NCBI GenBank assembly: GCA_943330985.1
Contig: CALQJV010000016.1
Span: 1 to 11,177 of the forward strand
Direction of reading: 5' to 3'
From: Chitinophaga pinensis
GTDB lineage: Bacteria > Bacteroidota > Bacteroidia > M30B66
Length of the DNA stretch: 11,177 bases
In this document: positions 1 through 8,746 of the stretch, piece by piece
Layout of the letters: every line of letters starts with the position of its first letter
How positions within the stretch are numbered: position 1 is the stretch's first letter
Position numbers and translations under genes: made by a program
The notes under the pieces: generated by a model
Database searches by the model: none
What the model was told of the DNA's origin: nothing
What the model saw: the letters and a program-made list of their open reading frames with translations, nothing else

Positions 1-2031
1 CAATCGAGCTTTTTCTTCGGCTTCTTTCTGTGCTTTTACTAAACTATCTTTTTCAGCTTTTGCTTTTGCTTCGGCTTCTTTTTGTGCTTTCAATTCGGCT
101 GCAATTCTTGCTTGCTCATTGGCCTCTGCTTCAGCGCGGGCTTTTTCTTCGGCAGCTTTCTGTGCTTTATCTGCTTCTTCTTTCGCTAATGCATCGGCTT
201 TTGCTTTGGCTTCCGCTTCAGCACGGGCTTTTGCATCTGCTGCTTTCTGCGCTTTATCTGCTTCTTCTTTCGCTATTGCATCAGCTTTGGCTTTGGCTTC
301 CGCTTCAGCACGTGCTTTTGCCTCAGCCGCTTTTTGTGCTTTTTCAGCATCTTCCTTTGCTAAGGCATCAGCTTTGGCTTTGGCTTCAGCTTCGGCGCGG
401 GCTTTTGCTTCGGCGGCTCTCTGTGCTTTTTCAACTTCTTCCTTTGCTAAGGCATCAGCTTTGGCTTTGGCCTCAGCTTCGGCACGGGCTTTTGCTTCAG
501 CAACTTTTTGTGCTTTTTCAGCTTCTTCTTTTGCTAAGGCATCAGCTTTGGCTTTGGCTTCGGCTTCGGCACGGACTTTTGCTTCGGCTGCTTTTTGTGC
601 TTTTTCAGCTTCTTCCTTTGCTAAGGCATCGGCTTTCGCTTTAGCTTCCGCTTCCGCTTTCAACTTTGCAGCTTCTGCTTTAGCTTGGGCTTCTTTCGCT
701 GCTAATTCTGCTGTAGCTTTGGCCTCCGCATCTTTACGTGCTTTTAATGCTGCATCTTTTTCTGCCTGCTCCCTGACTAATGCTTCTTGTCTAGCTTTTT
801 CAGCAGCTTCACGTTCCAGTTTCTTTCGAGCTTCAAATTCTTCTTTCGCTTTTACTTCAGCTAATTGCTGCTGCTTCATGACAGTCTCCAATGAATCGCG
901 TTTGCGCTTATTGGTTTCCTTTTCGGCTAACTTAGCTGTTTCTGCTGCGAGTCTTGCGCGTTCAATTTCTTCTCGTTGGGCTTTTTCATCGGCTTCTTTC
1001 TGGGCTTTTTCACGAGCTAATGCTTCCAATCTAGCTTTTTCTTCTGCTGCTCTGCGCGCTTTCTCTGCAGCAGCTGATTCTAATCTGGCTTTTTCTTCCG
1101 CAGATTTGTTCAATTTTTCCTGAGCAATTGCATCTAGTCGTGCTTGTTCTTCGGCTGCTTTTTGTGCTTTTGCAGCTGCTTCTCTAGCATCACGATTGGC
1201 TTTCTCTTGAGCTATTGCGTCCATTTTAGCTTTTGCCTCAGCATCTTTACGCGCTTGTTCTAATGCTTCCTTTTCTAAACGAGCTTTCTCTTCAGCAGCT
1301 TTACGAGCGGCCAAATCATTATTTAAACGTTCCTTTTCAGCGGCTTCAGCTTCTGCACGTGCTTTTGCCTCAGCTTCCCTTGCTGCTTTTTGAGCCAATG
1401 ATTGATTTTTGTCTAGGGAATCAGCAAGGAATTTAACCCGTTCGGCTGCTGCTTTTTGCTCGGCCAACTGCTGCTTTTTTAGTTCCTCCGCTTTCAATTT
1501 CTCTTCAGCTAAACGAGCTTTTTCTGCAGCAATTTGCTCGCTATTACTTGTTATCGATTTGTATTCTTTTAACTGACGGTTTGTAGAGCGATTAAAATCC
1601 TCTTTGAAATCGAAATTGTACACATTGTCATCGTATGCAATTTCATGTTTGATCGTAAAAGGTACGTTCGCTACCTCAGGCCTCAAAGTCACATTTAGTT
1701 CATAATCAGGAAAACCTTCTTCCAGTCTGTCTTTTGGACAAATCGTATTTAAAAAAATAGATGTGGAAATAAAGCCAGGTTTCGTGAAACTAATTTCACA
1801 TTCACGATCTAATCCAACACGAACTTGGAATTTCCCGGTTTCTGCATCAAATTTCAAATATTCGTTACGACCACTACATACCAATTTAATGATAGCGCCC
1901 TCATTGACAGAACCAGCAGCTGAAGTTAGAAAACCATCGAAAATAATATACTCTCTCCTCCCCTGAGCATTCAAGGAAGCACCAATAAATAAGAATATTA
2001 TTAGTAAAAAAAGTAGTTTCTTAATCTTCAT
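1..2031 (-). CDS. Large secreted Ala/Lys/Glu-rich coiled-coil protein, 3' end outside window
   Basis: The frame is open from the ATG at 2031 to the left edge, giving at least 677 residues with no stop, so the C-terminus is missing. Residues 1-22 form a signal peptide (basic MKIKK, a hydrophobic run, then LNA before Gln23). Residues about 25-140 are not low-complexity and look like a small beta-sandwich: the stretch FTKPGF followed by a Leu-Asn-Thr strand resembles the carboxypeptidase-regulatory-like modules of Bacteroidota envelope proteins, but this is a weak resemblance. From about residue 160 onwards the protein is almost all Ala, Lys, Glu, Arg, Gln and Asp, as expected of a long helical rod, and it contains six 29-residue tandem repeats. 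After signal cleavage it should be in the periplasm or anchored to the envelope; the missing C-terminus would decide this (an OmpA-like peptidoglycan-binding domain is one possibility). TolA-like spacing function is only an analogy. The ORF is certain, the function unknown. Confidence 0.9.
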   Translation of the reverse strand, partial: MKIKKLLFLLIIFLFIGASLNAQGRREYIIFDGFLTSAAGSVNEGAIIKLVCSGRNEYLKFDAETGKFQVRVGLDRECEISFTKPGFISTSIFLNTICPKDRLEEGFPDYELNVTLRPEVANVPFTIKHEIAYDDNVYNFDFKEDFNRSTNRQLKEYKSITSNSEQIAAEKARLAEEKLKAEELKKQQLAEQKAAAERVKFLADSLDKNQSLAQKAAREAEAKARAEAEAAEKERLNNDLAARKAAEEKARLEKEALEQARKDAEAKAKMDAIAQEKANRDAREAAAKAQKAAEEQARLDAIAQEKLNKSAEEKARLESAAAEKARRAAEEKARLEALAREKAQKEADEKAQREEIERARLAAETAKLAEKETNKRKRDSLETVMKQQQLAEVKAKEEFEARKKLEREAAEKARQEALVREQAEKDAALKARKDAEAKATAELAAKEAQAKAEAAKLKAEAEAKAKADALAKEEAEKAQKAAEAKVRAEAEAKAKADALAKEEAEKAQKVAEAKARAEAEAKAKADALAKEEVEKAQRAAEAKARAEAEAKAKADALAKEDAEKAQKAAEAKARAEAEAKAKADAIAKEEADKAQKAADAKARAEAEAKAKADALAKEEADKAQKAAEEKARAEAEANEQARIAAELKAQKEAEAKAKAEKDSLVKAQKEAEEKARL
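121..642 (-). repeat. Six tandem 87-bp repeats encoding a 29-residue helical unit
   Basis: The 8-base anchor GCATCRGC (read on the plus strand) recurs at 191, 278, 365, 452, 539 and 626, a spacing of exactly 87 bases each time. In protein the unit begins KAKADALAKEEAEKAQ and ends with ARAEAEA. Copies differ at few positions: Leu or Ile at position 7, Glu or Asp at 10, Ala or Val at 11, Glu or Asp at 12, and small changes further on. Flanking sequence on both sides is of similar composition but has lost the exact period. The period is a multiple of three, so copy-number change would keep the reading frame. A 29-residue period equals one heptad plus two hendecads (7+11+11), which is compatible with a nearly straight coiled coil; that structural reading is inference. 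Confidence 0.93.
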
Positions 2032-2091
2032 CTATCTTTCTAATTACGCAGAGCCGAGTATATTTATTGTGCTTAGTCGACAAAAGGAATG

Positions 2092-2099
2092 CAAAAATA
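2092..2099 (-). promoter_or_regulatory. Bacteroidota -7 promoter element for the coiled-coil gene
   Basis: On the minus strand this reads TATTTTTG, an exact match to the TAnnTTTG consensus used by the primary sigma factor of Bacteroidota. Transcription would begin about five bases downstream, leaving a leader of roughly 55 bases before the ATG at 2031. No good TTTG -33 box is visible. An inverted repeat (2106-2121) lies directly upstream of the element. Confidence 0.5.
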
Positions 2100-2105
2100 A
2101 CAAGT

Positions 2106-2121
2106 ATCAATTAGTATTGAT
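2106..2121. promoter_or_regulatory. Operator-like inverted repeat beside the coiled-coil gene promoter
   Basis: ATCAAT, a four-base spacer TAGT, then ATTGAT form a perfect 6+4+6 inverted repeat. It begins seven bases upstream of the -7 element at 2092-2099, so it occupies the spacer where RNA polymerase would sit. That placement fits a repressor site, but the sequence is AT-rich and a repeat this short can arise by chance. The remainder of the 2032-2207 gap has a second weak hairpin (TTATCA at 2148 with TGATAA at 2164) and nothing else I recognise. Confidence 0.25.
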
Positions 2122-2194
2122 TGAGATTCATTTCGATTATTCATATTTTATCAACAAATAATTTGATAATCAGCATACTAAATTGAGAACCCGT

Positions 2195-2211
2195 ATAAAA
2201 TTTAATTTTAT
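2195..2211 (-). terminator. AT-only palindrome over the lhgO stop codon, possible weak terminator
   Basis: The 17 bases ATAAAATTTAATTTTAT form eight base pairs around a single central base and include the stop codon of lhgO (2208-2210). There is no GC-rich stem and no clean U-tract, so it is not a classic intrinsic terminator. It is the only hairpin-like structure at the end of this gene. Confidence 0.2.
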
Positions 2212-3410
2212 TGAAAACGTTTTAATGCCATGGATGAAATGGTTTTTCCAATAGCTAAGGAAGACGTTGCAGCAGGCGATGGAGCGTTTAGAACATGAAT
2301 GACTGAAGGTTTCTCCAAGAATAAAAAATCATCGATCAATCCACCATTTCGATCACAAGCTTGAGCCCGAACACCCGCTCCTGCAGGCACAAGGTCATTT
2401 TTTTGAACTTCAGGAATCAATTCTTGCAATGCCTTTGTAAATGCCGATTTACTGAACGAACGATAATACTCACCCATCCCTGTTTTCCAATATTTAGTTG
2501 CAACTTTTCTAAATCCAGGCCAACTTAATGAACCCCAAAATTCGGATGCATTGAACGATGTTCGGGTGTATCCTTCGCGACTAAAGGCAAATACAGCATT
2601 GGGGCCAGCTTCCACACCTCCATCAATCATTTTGGTAAAATGCACACCAAGAAAAGGAAAATTAGGATCGGGAACAGGATAAATTAATGTATTCACTAGA
2701 GATCGACGTTCATCTCTTAGCTTATAATACTCGCCTCTAAAAGGAATAATCCGCACATCGATTTCAGGATGTGTCATTGAAGCAATTTTATCGGAATATA
2801 AACCAGCGCAATTGATGATTAATTTTGCTAAAAATTCTCCTTGTGTCGTTTCTACGATTGCATCTGCATCGTTCATCAAACGGATATTTAACACTTTTGT
2901 GCTTGTTATAATTTCACCTCCTGATGCTTTAATCAATTCTGCTAATTTTTCGGAGACTTGCGTATAATCGATAATGCCGGTATATGGAACTTTAATCGCT
3001 TCTAATCCATTGCAATGAGGCTCGATTTCTCGAAGTTCCGAAGCTGTAATCATACGATTTTCAACCAAACCATTTTCTATGCCCCTTTGATACAGATTCT
3101 TTAGAATTGGCAATTGTTCTTTTTGGGTGGCGACTACAACTTTGCCGCATAAATCGAATGGAATTGCATTTTGTTTTGCAAAATCCAATAACAAATTATA
3201 TCCCTCAATACAATTGGTAGCTTTTAAGGAGCCTGGCTTGTAATATAAACCGGAATGAATTACGCCACTATTATTTCCTGTTTGATGTTTGGCAATTTTG
3301 TCTTCTTTTTCGATAAGCAGAATTTTCATTCCTGGCTTTTCTTTCAGGAGTGTGTATGCTGTTGCCAAGCCAACTATTCCACCACCAATAACAATACAAT
3401 CGTTTTGCAT
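2208..3410 (-). CDS. lhgO: L-2-hydroxyglutarate oxidase/dehydrogenase, FAD-dependent
   Basis: The 400-residue product belongs to the DAO-type FAD oxidoreductases and closely follows E. coli LhgO (YgaF) along its whole length. It oxidises L-2-hydroxyglutarate to 2-oxoglutarate, passing electrons to oxygen or, in E. coli, to the membrane quinone pool. Visible motifs are the dinucleotide-binding GGGIVG at residues 9-14, the ribose-binding acidic residue Glu34, the family signature HQTGNNSGVIHSG at 42-54, PFRGEYY at 223-229, the YPVPDPNFPFLGVH block at 244-257, GVRAQ at 346-350, and NAPSPAATSSLAIG near the C-terminus (375-388). Length is normal for the family and no key motif is broken. The ATG at 3410 puts the FAD motif at the usual distance from the N-terminus, and an exact -7 promoter element lies 18 bases upstream. 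In other bacteria the gene works in glutarate or lysine breakdown or in metabolite repair; no pathway partner is next to it here, so metabolite repair is the more likely role. Confidence 0.95.
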   Translation of the reverse strand: MQNDCIVIGGGIVGLATAYTLLKEKPGMKILLIEKEDKIAKHQTGNNSGVIHSGLYYKPGSLKATNCIEGYNLLLDFAKQNAIPFDLCGKVVVATQKEQLPILKNLYQRGIENGLVENRMITASELREIEPHCNGLEAIKVPYTGIIDYTQVSEKLAELIKASGGEIITSTKVLNIRLMNDADAIVETTQGEFLAKLIINCAGLYSDKIASMTHPEIDVRIIPFRGEYYKLRDERRSLVNTLIYPVPDPNFPFLGVHFTKMIDGGVEAGPNAVFAFSREGYTRTSFNASEFWGSLSWPGFRKVATKYWKTGMGEYYRSFSKSAFTKALQELIPEVQKNDLVPAGAGVRAQACDRNGGLIDDFLFLEKPSVIHVLNAPSPAATSSLAIGKTISSMALKRFQ

Positions 3411-3428
3411 TCAGATATATTTGAATCG

Positions 3429-3436
3429 CAAAATTA
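3429..3436 (-). promoter_or_regulatory. Bacteroidota -7 promoter element for lhgO
   Basis: TAATTTTG on the minus strand matches TAnnTTTG exactly and ends 18 bases before the lhgO ATG, so the transcript leader would be only about 13-15 bases. A run of nine T followed by GG lies upstream around the place of the -33 box, without a properly spaced TTTG. It suggests that lhgO is transcribed separately from the small gene upstream. Confidence 0.5.
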
Positions 3437-3513
3437 CACGCTTTATGCACCAAAAAAAAACATCCGCTCAGGGATTTATTTTGAGACATATTAATAACAA
3501 GAAATCTTTAGAA

Positions 3514-3669
3514 TCAAGGATAGTTGTAACGTGCAATGCACCAAATCATCAGTTCTTCCGCTTCAGGTTTGTGTAAACGAGTTGAGGCTTTACGAAGTTC
3601 CTTTAAAAACAATGCGTGATCAAAACTCACACTTTCAAGTATTACTTTACAATATTCTAACATCGACAT
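3514..3669 (-). CDS. Small conserved-type protein of 51 residues, unknown function
   Basis: This short frame begins MSMLEYCKVILESVSFD and ends IARYNYP before TGA. An in-frame TAG lies two codons upstream, so the start must be the ATG at 3669 or the next one at 3663. It has no signal peptide or membrane segment; the composition is that of a folded, charged helical cytoplasmic protein (LFLKELRKA, then KPEAEELMIWC). From memory, Bacteroidota genomes often carry proteins of 45-65 residues with the same pattern: a Tyr-Cys-Lys start, then VSFD, LF.KEL.KA and a C-terminal EEL..W block. I cannot name a function. It fills an otherwise empty 349-base gap between the PAQR gene and lhgO and lies on the same strand as both, 90 bases after the PAQR stop, so cotranscription with that gene is possible. 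A hairpin at 3694-3712 precedes it. Confidence 0.72.
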   Translation of the reverse strand: MSMLEYCKVILESVSFDHALFLKELRKASTRLHKPEAEELMIWCIARYNYP

Positions 3670-3693
3670 AAGCTATCATTTAATCATGTAACA

Positions 3694-3712
3694 ATCCATT
3701 TTGAAAACGGAT
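3694..3712 (-). other. Imperfect inverted repeat upstream of the 51-residue gene
   Basis: The minus strand reads ATCCGTTTTCAAAATGGAT: four bases of perfect complement, a G opposite T, then TTTT and AAAA around a central C. In RNA from the minus strand the G and U can pair, whereas on the plus strand the same place is an A-C mismatch, so the fold favours a minus-strand transcript. It lies 25 bases before the small gene and 48 bases after the PAQR stop. It has no U-tract, so it could be a leader element or an end-of-transcript stem, or chance. Confidence 0.3.
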
Positions 3713-3759
3713 GTTGTAATTCAGTTAATTACCAAGTATATTTTTGTCGATAAGCTAGT

Positions 3760-4617
3760 TTATTTAAAATCAAGTTTCAATACTTCGTCTTTGTAAAATC
3801 GAAAACGCACTTTCTCCGGAATAAATTGTGGATAAAACTGCTCTTTTAATTTTTCTTTGACCTGTCTACGCAAGTCGTTGCGAGAGGTTGCAATTACAAA
3901 CACACTTTCACCAACTGCACGTGCAAAAAACTCATTTTCAGATTTTTCTTTTACAAGAAAAACTAATCGAGCATGTGTAGGTTGATCAGCAAGATGATAA
4001 ATAAACAACCAATGAGAAGCAACTCCTAACATTACAAAAACATGAAATATTTCATGTGGTCCCAATAAACCGGATACAATTTCTGGCCAACGAAGAAAAT
4101 CGATGAGTGCTCCAATCACATAAAAACCGCCACCGAGTAATGCATATGAAATCTGTCTAATTCCTAACATTTTCCCAGCTTTTGCTATAGATGCTAAGGC
4201 AAGCATGCCCATTAACATAAATACAGTAAGTGAAACCCATTCTGGAATTTGATCAATAAGAATAATGGTTAGTAATAAGCCAATTGTTGCAATGACCCAC
4301 AAGGAAATTATAAAACCCCAGCGCCACCAGCCTCTAAAAATTATGAGATGAATGGGGGTGGCCGTTCCTGCAATCATCACAAAAATTGCTGCATAATCGA
4401 GTTTGCGAAATACCTGTCTACCCAAACCTGGTTCAAGAGCATGGTAAATGCTACTCATCGAAAACATCAATACAATTCCAGTCATAAAAACAATCAATGC
4501 CAAAACTCGAATGCGATTCCCCCATCCTTTTCGAATTAAAATAGCACCCGTACATATTGCCAACAATGCGCCTAAGAGGTGAGTCCAGCTGGAAATTGGC
4601 TGATAAAATCCAAGCAT
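3760..4617 (-). CDS. Hemolysin III/PAQR family membrane protein with C-terminal HicB-like domain
   Basis: Residues 1-210 form the seven-helix hemolysin III (YqfA/PAQR) membrane domain, with hydrophobic segments near 11-29, 37-55, 72-92, 101-121, 127-145, 155-173 and 190-209. The family's metal-binding residues are all present: Ser55 and His59 in SSIYH, Asp74 in KLDY, and His188 and His192 in GPHEIFH. Relatives are bacterial homologues of adiponectin receptors, thought to be zinc-dependent hydrolases acting on lipids; the hemolysin name comes from one Bacillus protein and should not be read as toxin activity. Typical family members end near residue 210-220. This one continues for about 70 soluble residues (215-285) with ARAVGESVF at 232-240, a helix rich in Lys and Arg, and KDEVLKL near the end. 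That pattern recalls the small HicB-like domain family often mislabelled as a 2-oxoisovalerate dehydrogenase subunit. The frame is continuous, so this is a real fusion and not a frameshift. The ATG at 4617 begins just before helix 1. Confidence 0.88.
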   Translation of the reverse strand: MLGFYQPISSWTHLLGALLAICTGAILIRKGWGNRIRVLALIVFMTGIVLMFSMSSIYHALEPGLGRQVFRKLDYAAIFVMIAGTATPIHLIIFRGWWRWGFIISLWVIATIGLLLTIILIDQIPEWVSLTVFMLMGMLALASIAKAGKMLGIRQISYALLGGGFYVIGALIDFLRWPEIVSGLLGPHEIFHVFVMLGVASHWLFIYHLADQPTHARLVFLVKEKSENEFFARAVGESVFVIATSRNDLRRQVKEKLKEQFYPQFIPEKVRFRFYKDEVLKLDFK

Positions 4618-4754
4618 ACGTTTTCATTTTTAATATACAATCACCTATACCTCGTTATTCGAATTAAGTTGATTGAATATCAAACGCAACCTTACATCTT
4701 ATTATTTAATTTCTGAAAAGAATTATTTGAATGAACACAACAAACAAATTCGAA

Positions 4755-6155
4755 TTAACTATATAAAGATTCAAAGGGAGAACTTGACTTAGTGAATATT
4801 CTTGGAATGGAAATCGAAACGACAGTGCCTTTATTTATTTCCGATTTTAGATCGATTACTCCCGAATGCAATTGAATAATTTTTTTCACCATAGCTAGTC
4901 CAAGTCCATGACCAGAAGTTACAAATGAAGAATTTGCTCTATAAAATGGAATAAATATTTTTTGAATATCATCTTCATGAATACCATATCCTTGATCTTC
5001 CATCTTTACTAAAATCTCTTTTTTATTAGTATATAAAGTTACACTACAATATTGGGGCTTACTATATTTTAGTGAGTTCTCAACAACATTGCTTATCGCA
5101 ACTTTAACAAGTGGTTCATTTCCCATGATGATAAAATCGGATTCTGATTCTGGAATTACATCAAAAAGAATGTCAACAATTCCAGAGGGGAAACGTTTTT
5201 GCATTTCTAAATTAATTTGCCAAAGACATTCATCAATTCGAAAGGGTTTAGGGTCGAGATTCTCCGCCTGAAAATCGGCTTGGGCCAGAAGAAGTAAACG
5301 ATTAGCTGTATTGTTTAGATCCTTTAAATCTAAGGTCAACGACTTTATTATTTTTTGATATTGCTCAGTTGTTCGAGTATTCAACAATGCCAATTCTAGC
5401 TGACCTAAAATGATTGTTAATGGTGTTCTTAATTCATGTGATGCGCTTGCTACAAATTGTTTTTGCATTTGAAAGGCAATTTCTACTCGATCTAATAGTT
5501 CGTTGAATGTTGAAGCGATTAATGCGACCACATCTAAGTTCTCATCAATTTCAACCCGTTTATTTAATTGATTTACTGAAATATTATTCACTTGAGCAAC
5601 AACTGCAAATAATGGCTTTAATGAACGTCCCGCAAAAAACCATCCGAATAAAGCTGCCAAAATATTTCCGAAAATAAAAACAAGTAGAAGGATTTTTTTC
5701 ATCTCATTCAATCGATCTAGTCCAAATTTGTCGATCGCAGACGCTATAATGACAAAAGAATTAGAAAAATATGAATAGCCATAGGCATCTAAATCATTCT
5801 CAAAATGAAATTTATGCTCACCTGATTTTATTCGCTTAATCAGTTTGGAATAATATTTAGAAAAAGGCAAATTGGTCGATTGGTAAACCAAAACATCCTG
5901 ATTATTGTAAATATAAATGGCCTCTTCGGGTAAAAAACCTAAACCTAAATTATCATTAATCCTCTTATTTTCTATGTTATTCAGAGGCAGTCTATTAAAT
6001 AGTTGAGCTGTTATATGTGCTTTCTGAGATAGTCTTTCATAAAATTCCTTTTTTCGAATTTCGGAAGAATAAAAGTAAATGGAAACAGTTGTAAAAAAAA
6101 GAAGAAGCGAACTGATGTATAAAAACTGTAGTGTTATCCGAGTTCGAATATTCAT
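4755..6155 (-). CDS. Membrane sensor histidine kinase of an OmpR-type two-component system
   Basis: The 466-residue kinase autophosphorylates in response to an extracytoplasmic signal and passes phosphate to the regulator encoded just upstream. Segments in order: membrane helix at about 9-29, a periplasmic sensor region of about 120 residues (30-152) with no fold I recognise, second membrane helix at 154-175, HAMP linker about 176-228, dimerisation and phosphoacceptor domain with ASHELRTPL (His240), and the ATPase domain with the N box NVVENSLKY (Asn356, Asn360), G1 box DQGYG (387-391), F box IFIPFYRA (400-407) and G2 box GHGLGL (415-420). All catalytic motifs are intact. The arrangement is that of CusS/heavy-metal-type kinases, but no metal-transport gene is nearby and the sensor region has no obvious metal-binding cluster, so the signal is unknown. 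The ATG follows the regulator's TAA with no gap, which points to translational coupling. Confidence 0.94.
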   Translation of the reverse strand: MNIRTRITLQFLYISSLLLFFTTVSIYFYSSEIRKKEFYERLSQKAHITAQLFNRLPLNNIENKRINDNLGLGFLPEEAIYIYNNQDVLVYQSTNLPFSKYYSKLIKRIKSGEHKFHFENDLDAYGYSYFSNSFVIIASAIDKFGLDRLNEMKKILLLVFIFGNILAALFGWFFAGRSLKPLFAVVAQVNNISVNQLNKRVEIDENLDVVALIASTFNELLDRVEIAFQMQKQFVASASHELRTPLTIILGQLELALLNTRTTEQYQKIIKSLTLDLKDLNNTANRLLLLAQADFQAENLDPKPFRIDECLWQINLEMQKRFPSGIVDILFDVIPESESDFIIMGNEPLVKVAISNVVENSLKYSKPQYCSVTLYTNKKEILVKMEDQGYGIHEDDIQKIFIPFYRANSSFVTSGHGLGLAMVKKIIQLHSGVIDLKSEINKGTVVSISIPRIFTKSSSPFESLYS

Positions 6156-6833
6156 TTAATTTTCCTTGAAAATATAACCCATTCCAACTTGCGTTTGAAT
6201 TAATTTTCTGTCGGATGACATGTCAATTTTCTTTCTAAGAAAGTTAATATAAACGTCTATGATATTTGTTCCGGTATCGAAGTTGAGCCCCCATACCTTT
6301 TGAGCAATTTCTGCCCGTGAAAGCACTCTGTTTTTATTACGCATTAAATAATCCAACAACTGATATTCTTTTGCTGTTAGTGTAATTTCCTTTCCATGAC
6401 GACGTGCAATCTTCAAATCTAAATCCAATTCCAAATCCGAAACTTTAATTAGTTGTTCAGAACCAATGTTATTATTTGGTCTACGCGTATGCGCTTTAAC
6501 ACGCATCAGTAGTTCCATAAATTCAAATGGTTTTACAATATAATCGTCGGCGCCTGCTTCAAATCCGTTTTGTTTATCGCGAATTGTATCCAATGCAGTT
6601 AGCATTATTACAGGCAATTCGGGCTTTTCTTTGCGAATAATTCTACACACTTCCACGCCATTCATTATTGGCATTATAACATCCATAATTACTAAATCGA
6701 ATGGATTTTGAAGTGCTTTATCGAGGCCTTCTTGACCATCATATGCAACATCAACTGTATAACCATCCTCATCCAAACCTTGACGAATTAATTCAGCCAA
6801 TTTAGGCTCATCTTCAATTAGCAAAACATTCAT
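6156..6833 (-). CDS. OmpR/PhoB-family response regulator
   Basis: This 225-residue DNA-binding regulator has an N-terminal receiver domain (1-118) and a C-terminal winged helix (about 126-224). The receiver has the acidic pair Asp8 and Glu9, the phosphorylated Asp51 in IMDVIMP, Thr79 in MLTA and Lys101 in VKPFE. The output domain shows LTAKEYQLLDYLM, the recognition-helix region IIDVYINFLRKKI, and the closing wing VGMGYIF. Length and motifs are normal. It is the first gene of a two-gene operon with the kinase (TAAATG junction). The start at ATG 6833 gives the standard MNVLLIEDE beginning. It is 71 bases after the ABC-F stop; an imperfect -7 element (TAATATTG at 6850-6857, one mismatch) could give it its own promoter. 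Its targets cannot be read from the sequence. Confidence 0.95.
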   Translation of the reverse strand: MNVLLIEDEPKLAELIRQGLDEDGYTVDVAYDGQEGLDKALQNPFDLVIMDVIMPIMNGVEVCRIIRKEKPELPVIMLTALDTIRDKQNGFEAGADDYIVKPFEFMELLMRVKAHTRRPNNNIGSEQLIKVSDLELDLDLKIARRHGKEITLTAKEYQLLDYLMRNKNRVLSRAEIAQKVWGLNFDTGTNIIDVYINFLRKKIDMSSDRKLIQTQVGMGYIFKEN

Positions 6834-6904
6834 ATTAACATCTTTAAGACAATATTAATGCTTTTTTTGCAAGTGCCTGTATTAAATATTGATTAATAAT
6901 GATG

Positions 6905-8566
<1,662 letters not shown>

Positions 8567-8746
8567 CTAAATCTAATTTAATTGCAAAATGTTATTGATG
8601 TATGATAAATCGGCCATTCAAAATCAATGAACACGATATTCACTTAGATATTAACCTTGCTGTTGAAATTTTTAATACGACTGATGATTTTCTAAAAACG
8701 AGTGCCCCTATTTTCGTTAAAACTTTATTCCTTATTTTATTGATTT

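Noticed and set aside
121..642. Regular repeat spacing as a CRISPR array
   Set aside because: The unit repeats over its full 87 bases with no unique spacers, stays in one coding frame and varies mostly at conservative codon positions.
30..1123. Long plus-strand open frames (30-644 and 119-1123) rich in Leu or Ala/Ser/Phe
   Set aside because: They are mirror images of the repetitive Ala/Lys/Glu minus-strand gene; codons such as GCN, AAR and GAR read backwards make long stop-free frames. The minus-strand frame has a signal peptide and continues through the whole region.
3255..3576. Overlapping short frames on both strands around the lhgO start
   Set aside because: They are shadows of the FAD-binding N-terminus of lhgO and the adjacent A/T-rich gap; none has a protein-like pattern. 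The 51-residue frame at 3514-3669 is the better reading of this gap.
3760..4617. Hemolysin as a secreted toxin
   Set aside because: The protein is a seven-helix membrane protein of the PAQR superfamily with conserved metal ligands; the family name is historical and nothing here suggests cell lysis.
4755..6833. Assigning the two-component pair to copper or silver sensing (CusRS)
   Set aside because: The architecture is similar, but there is no efflux or metal-binding gene nearby and no metal-ligand cluster in the sensor region.
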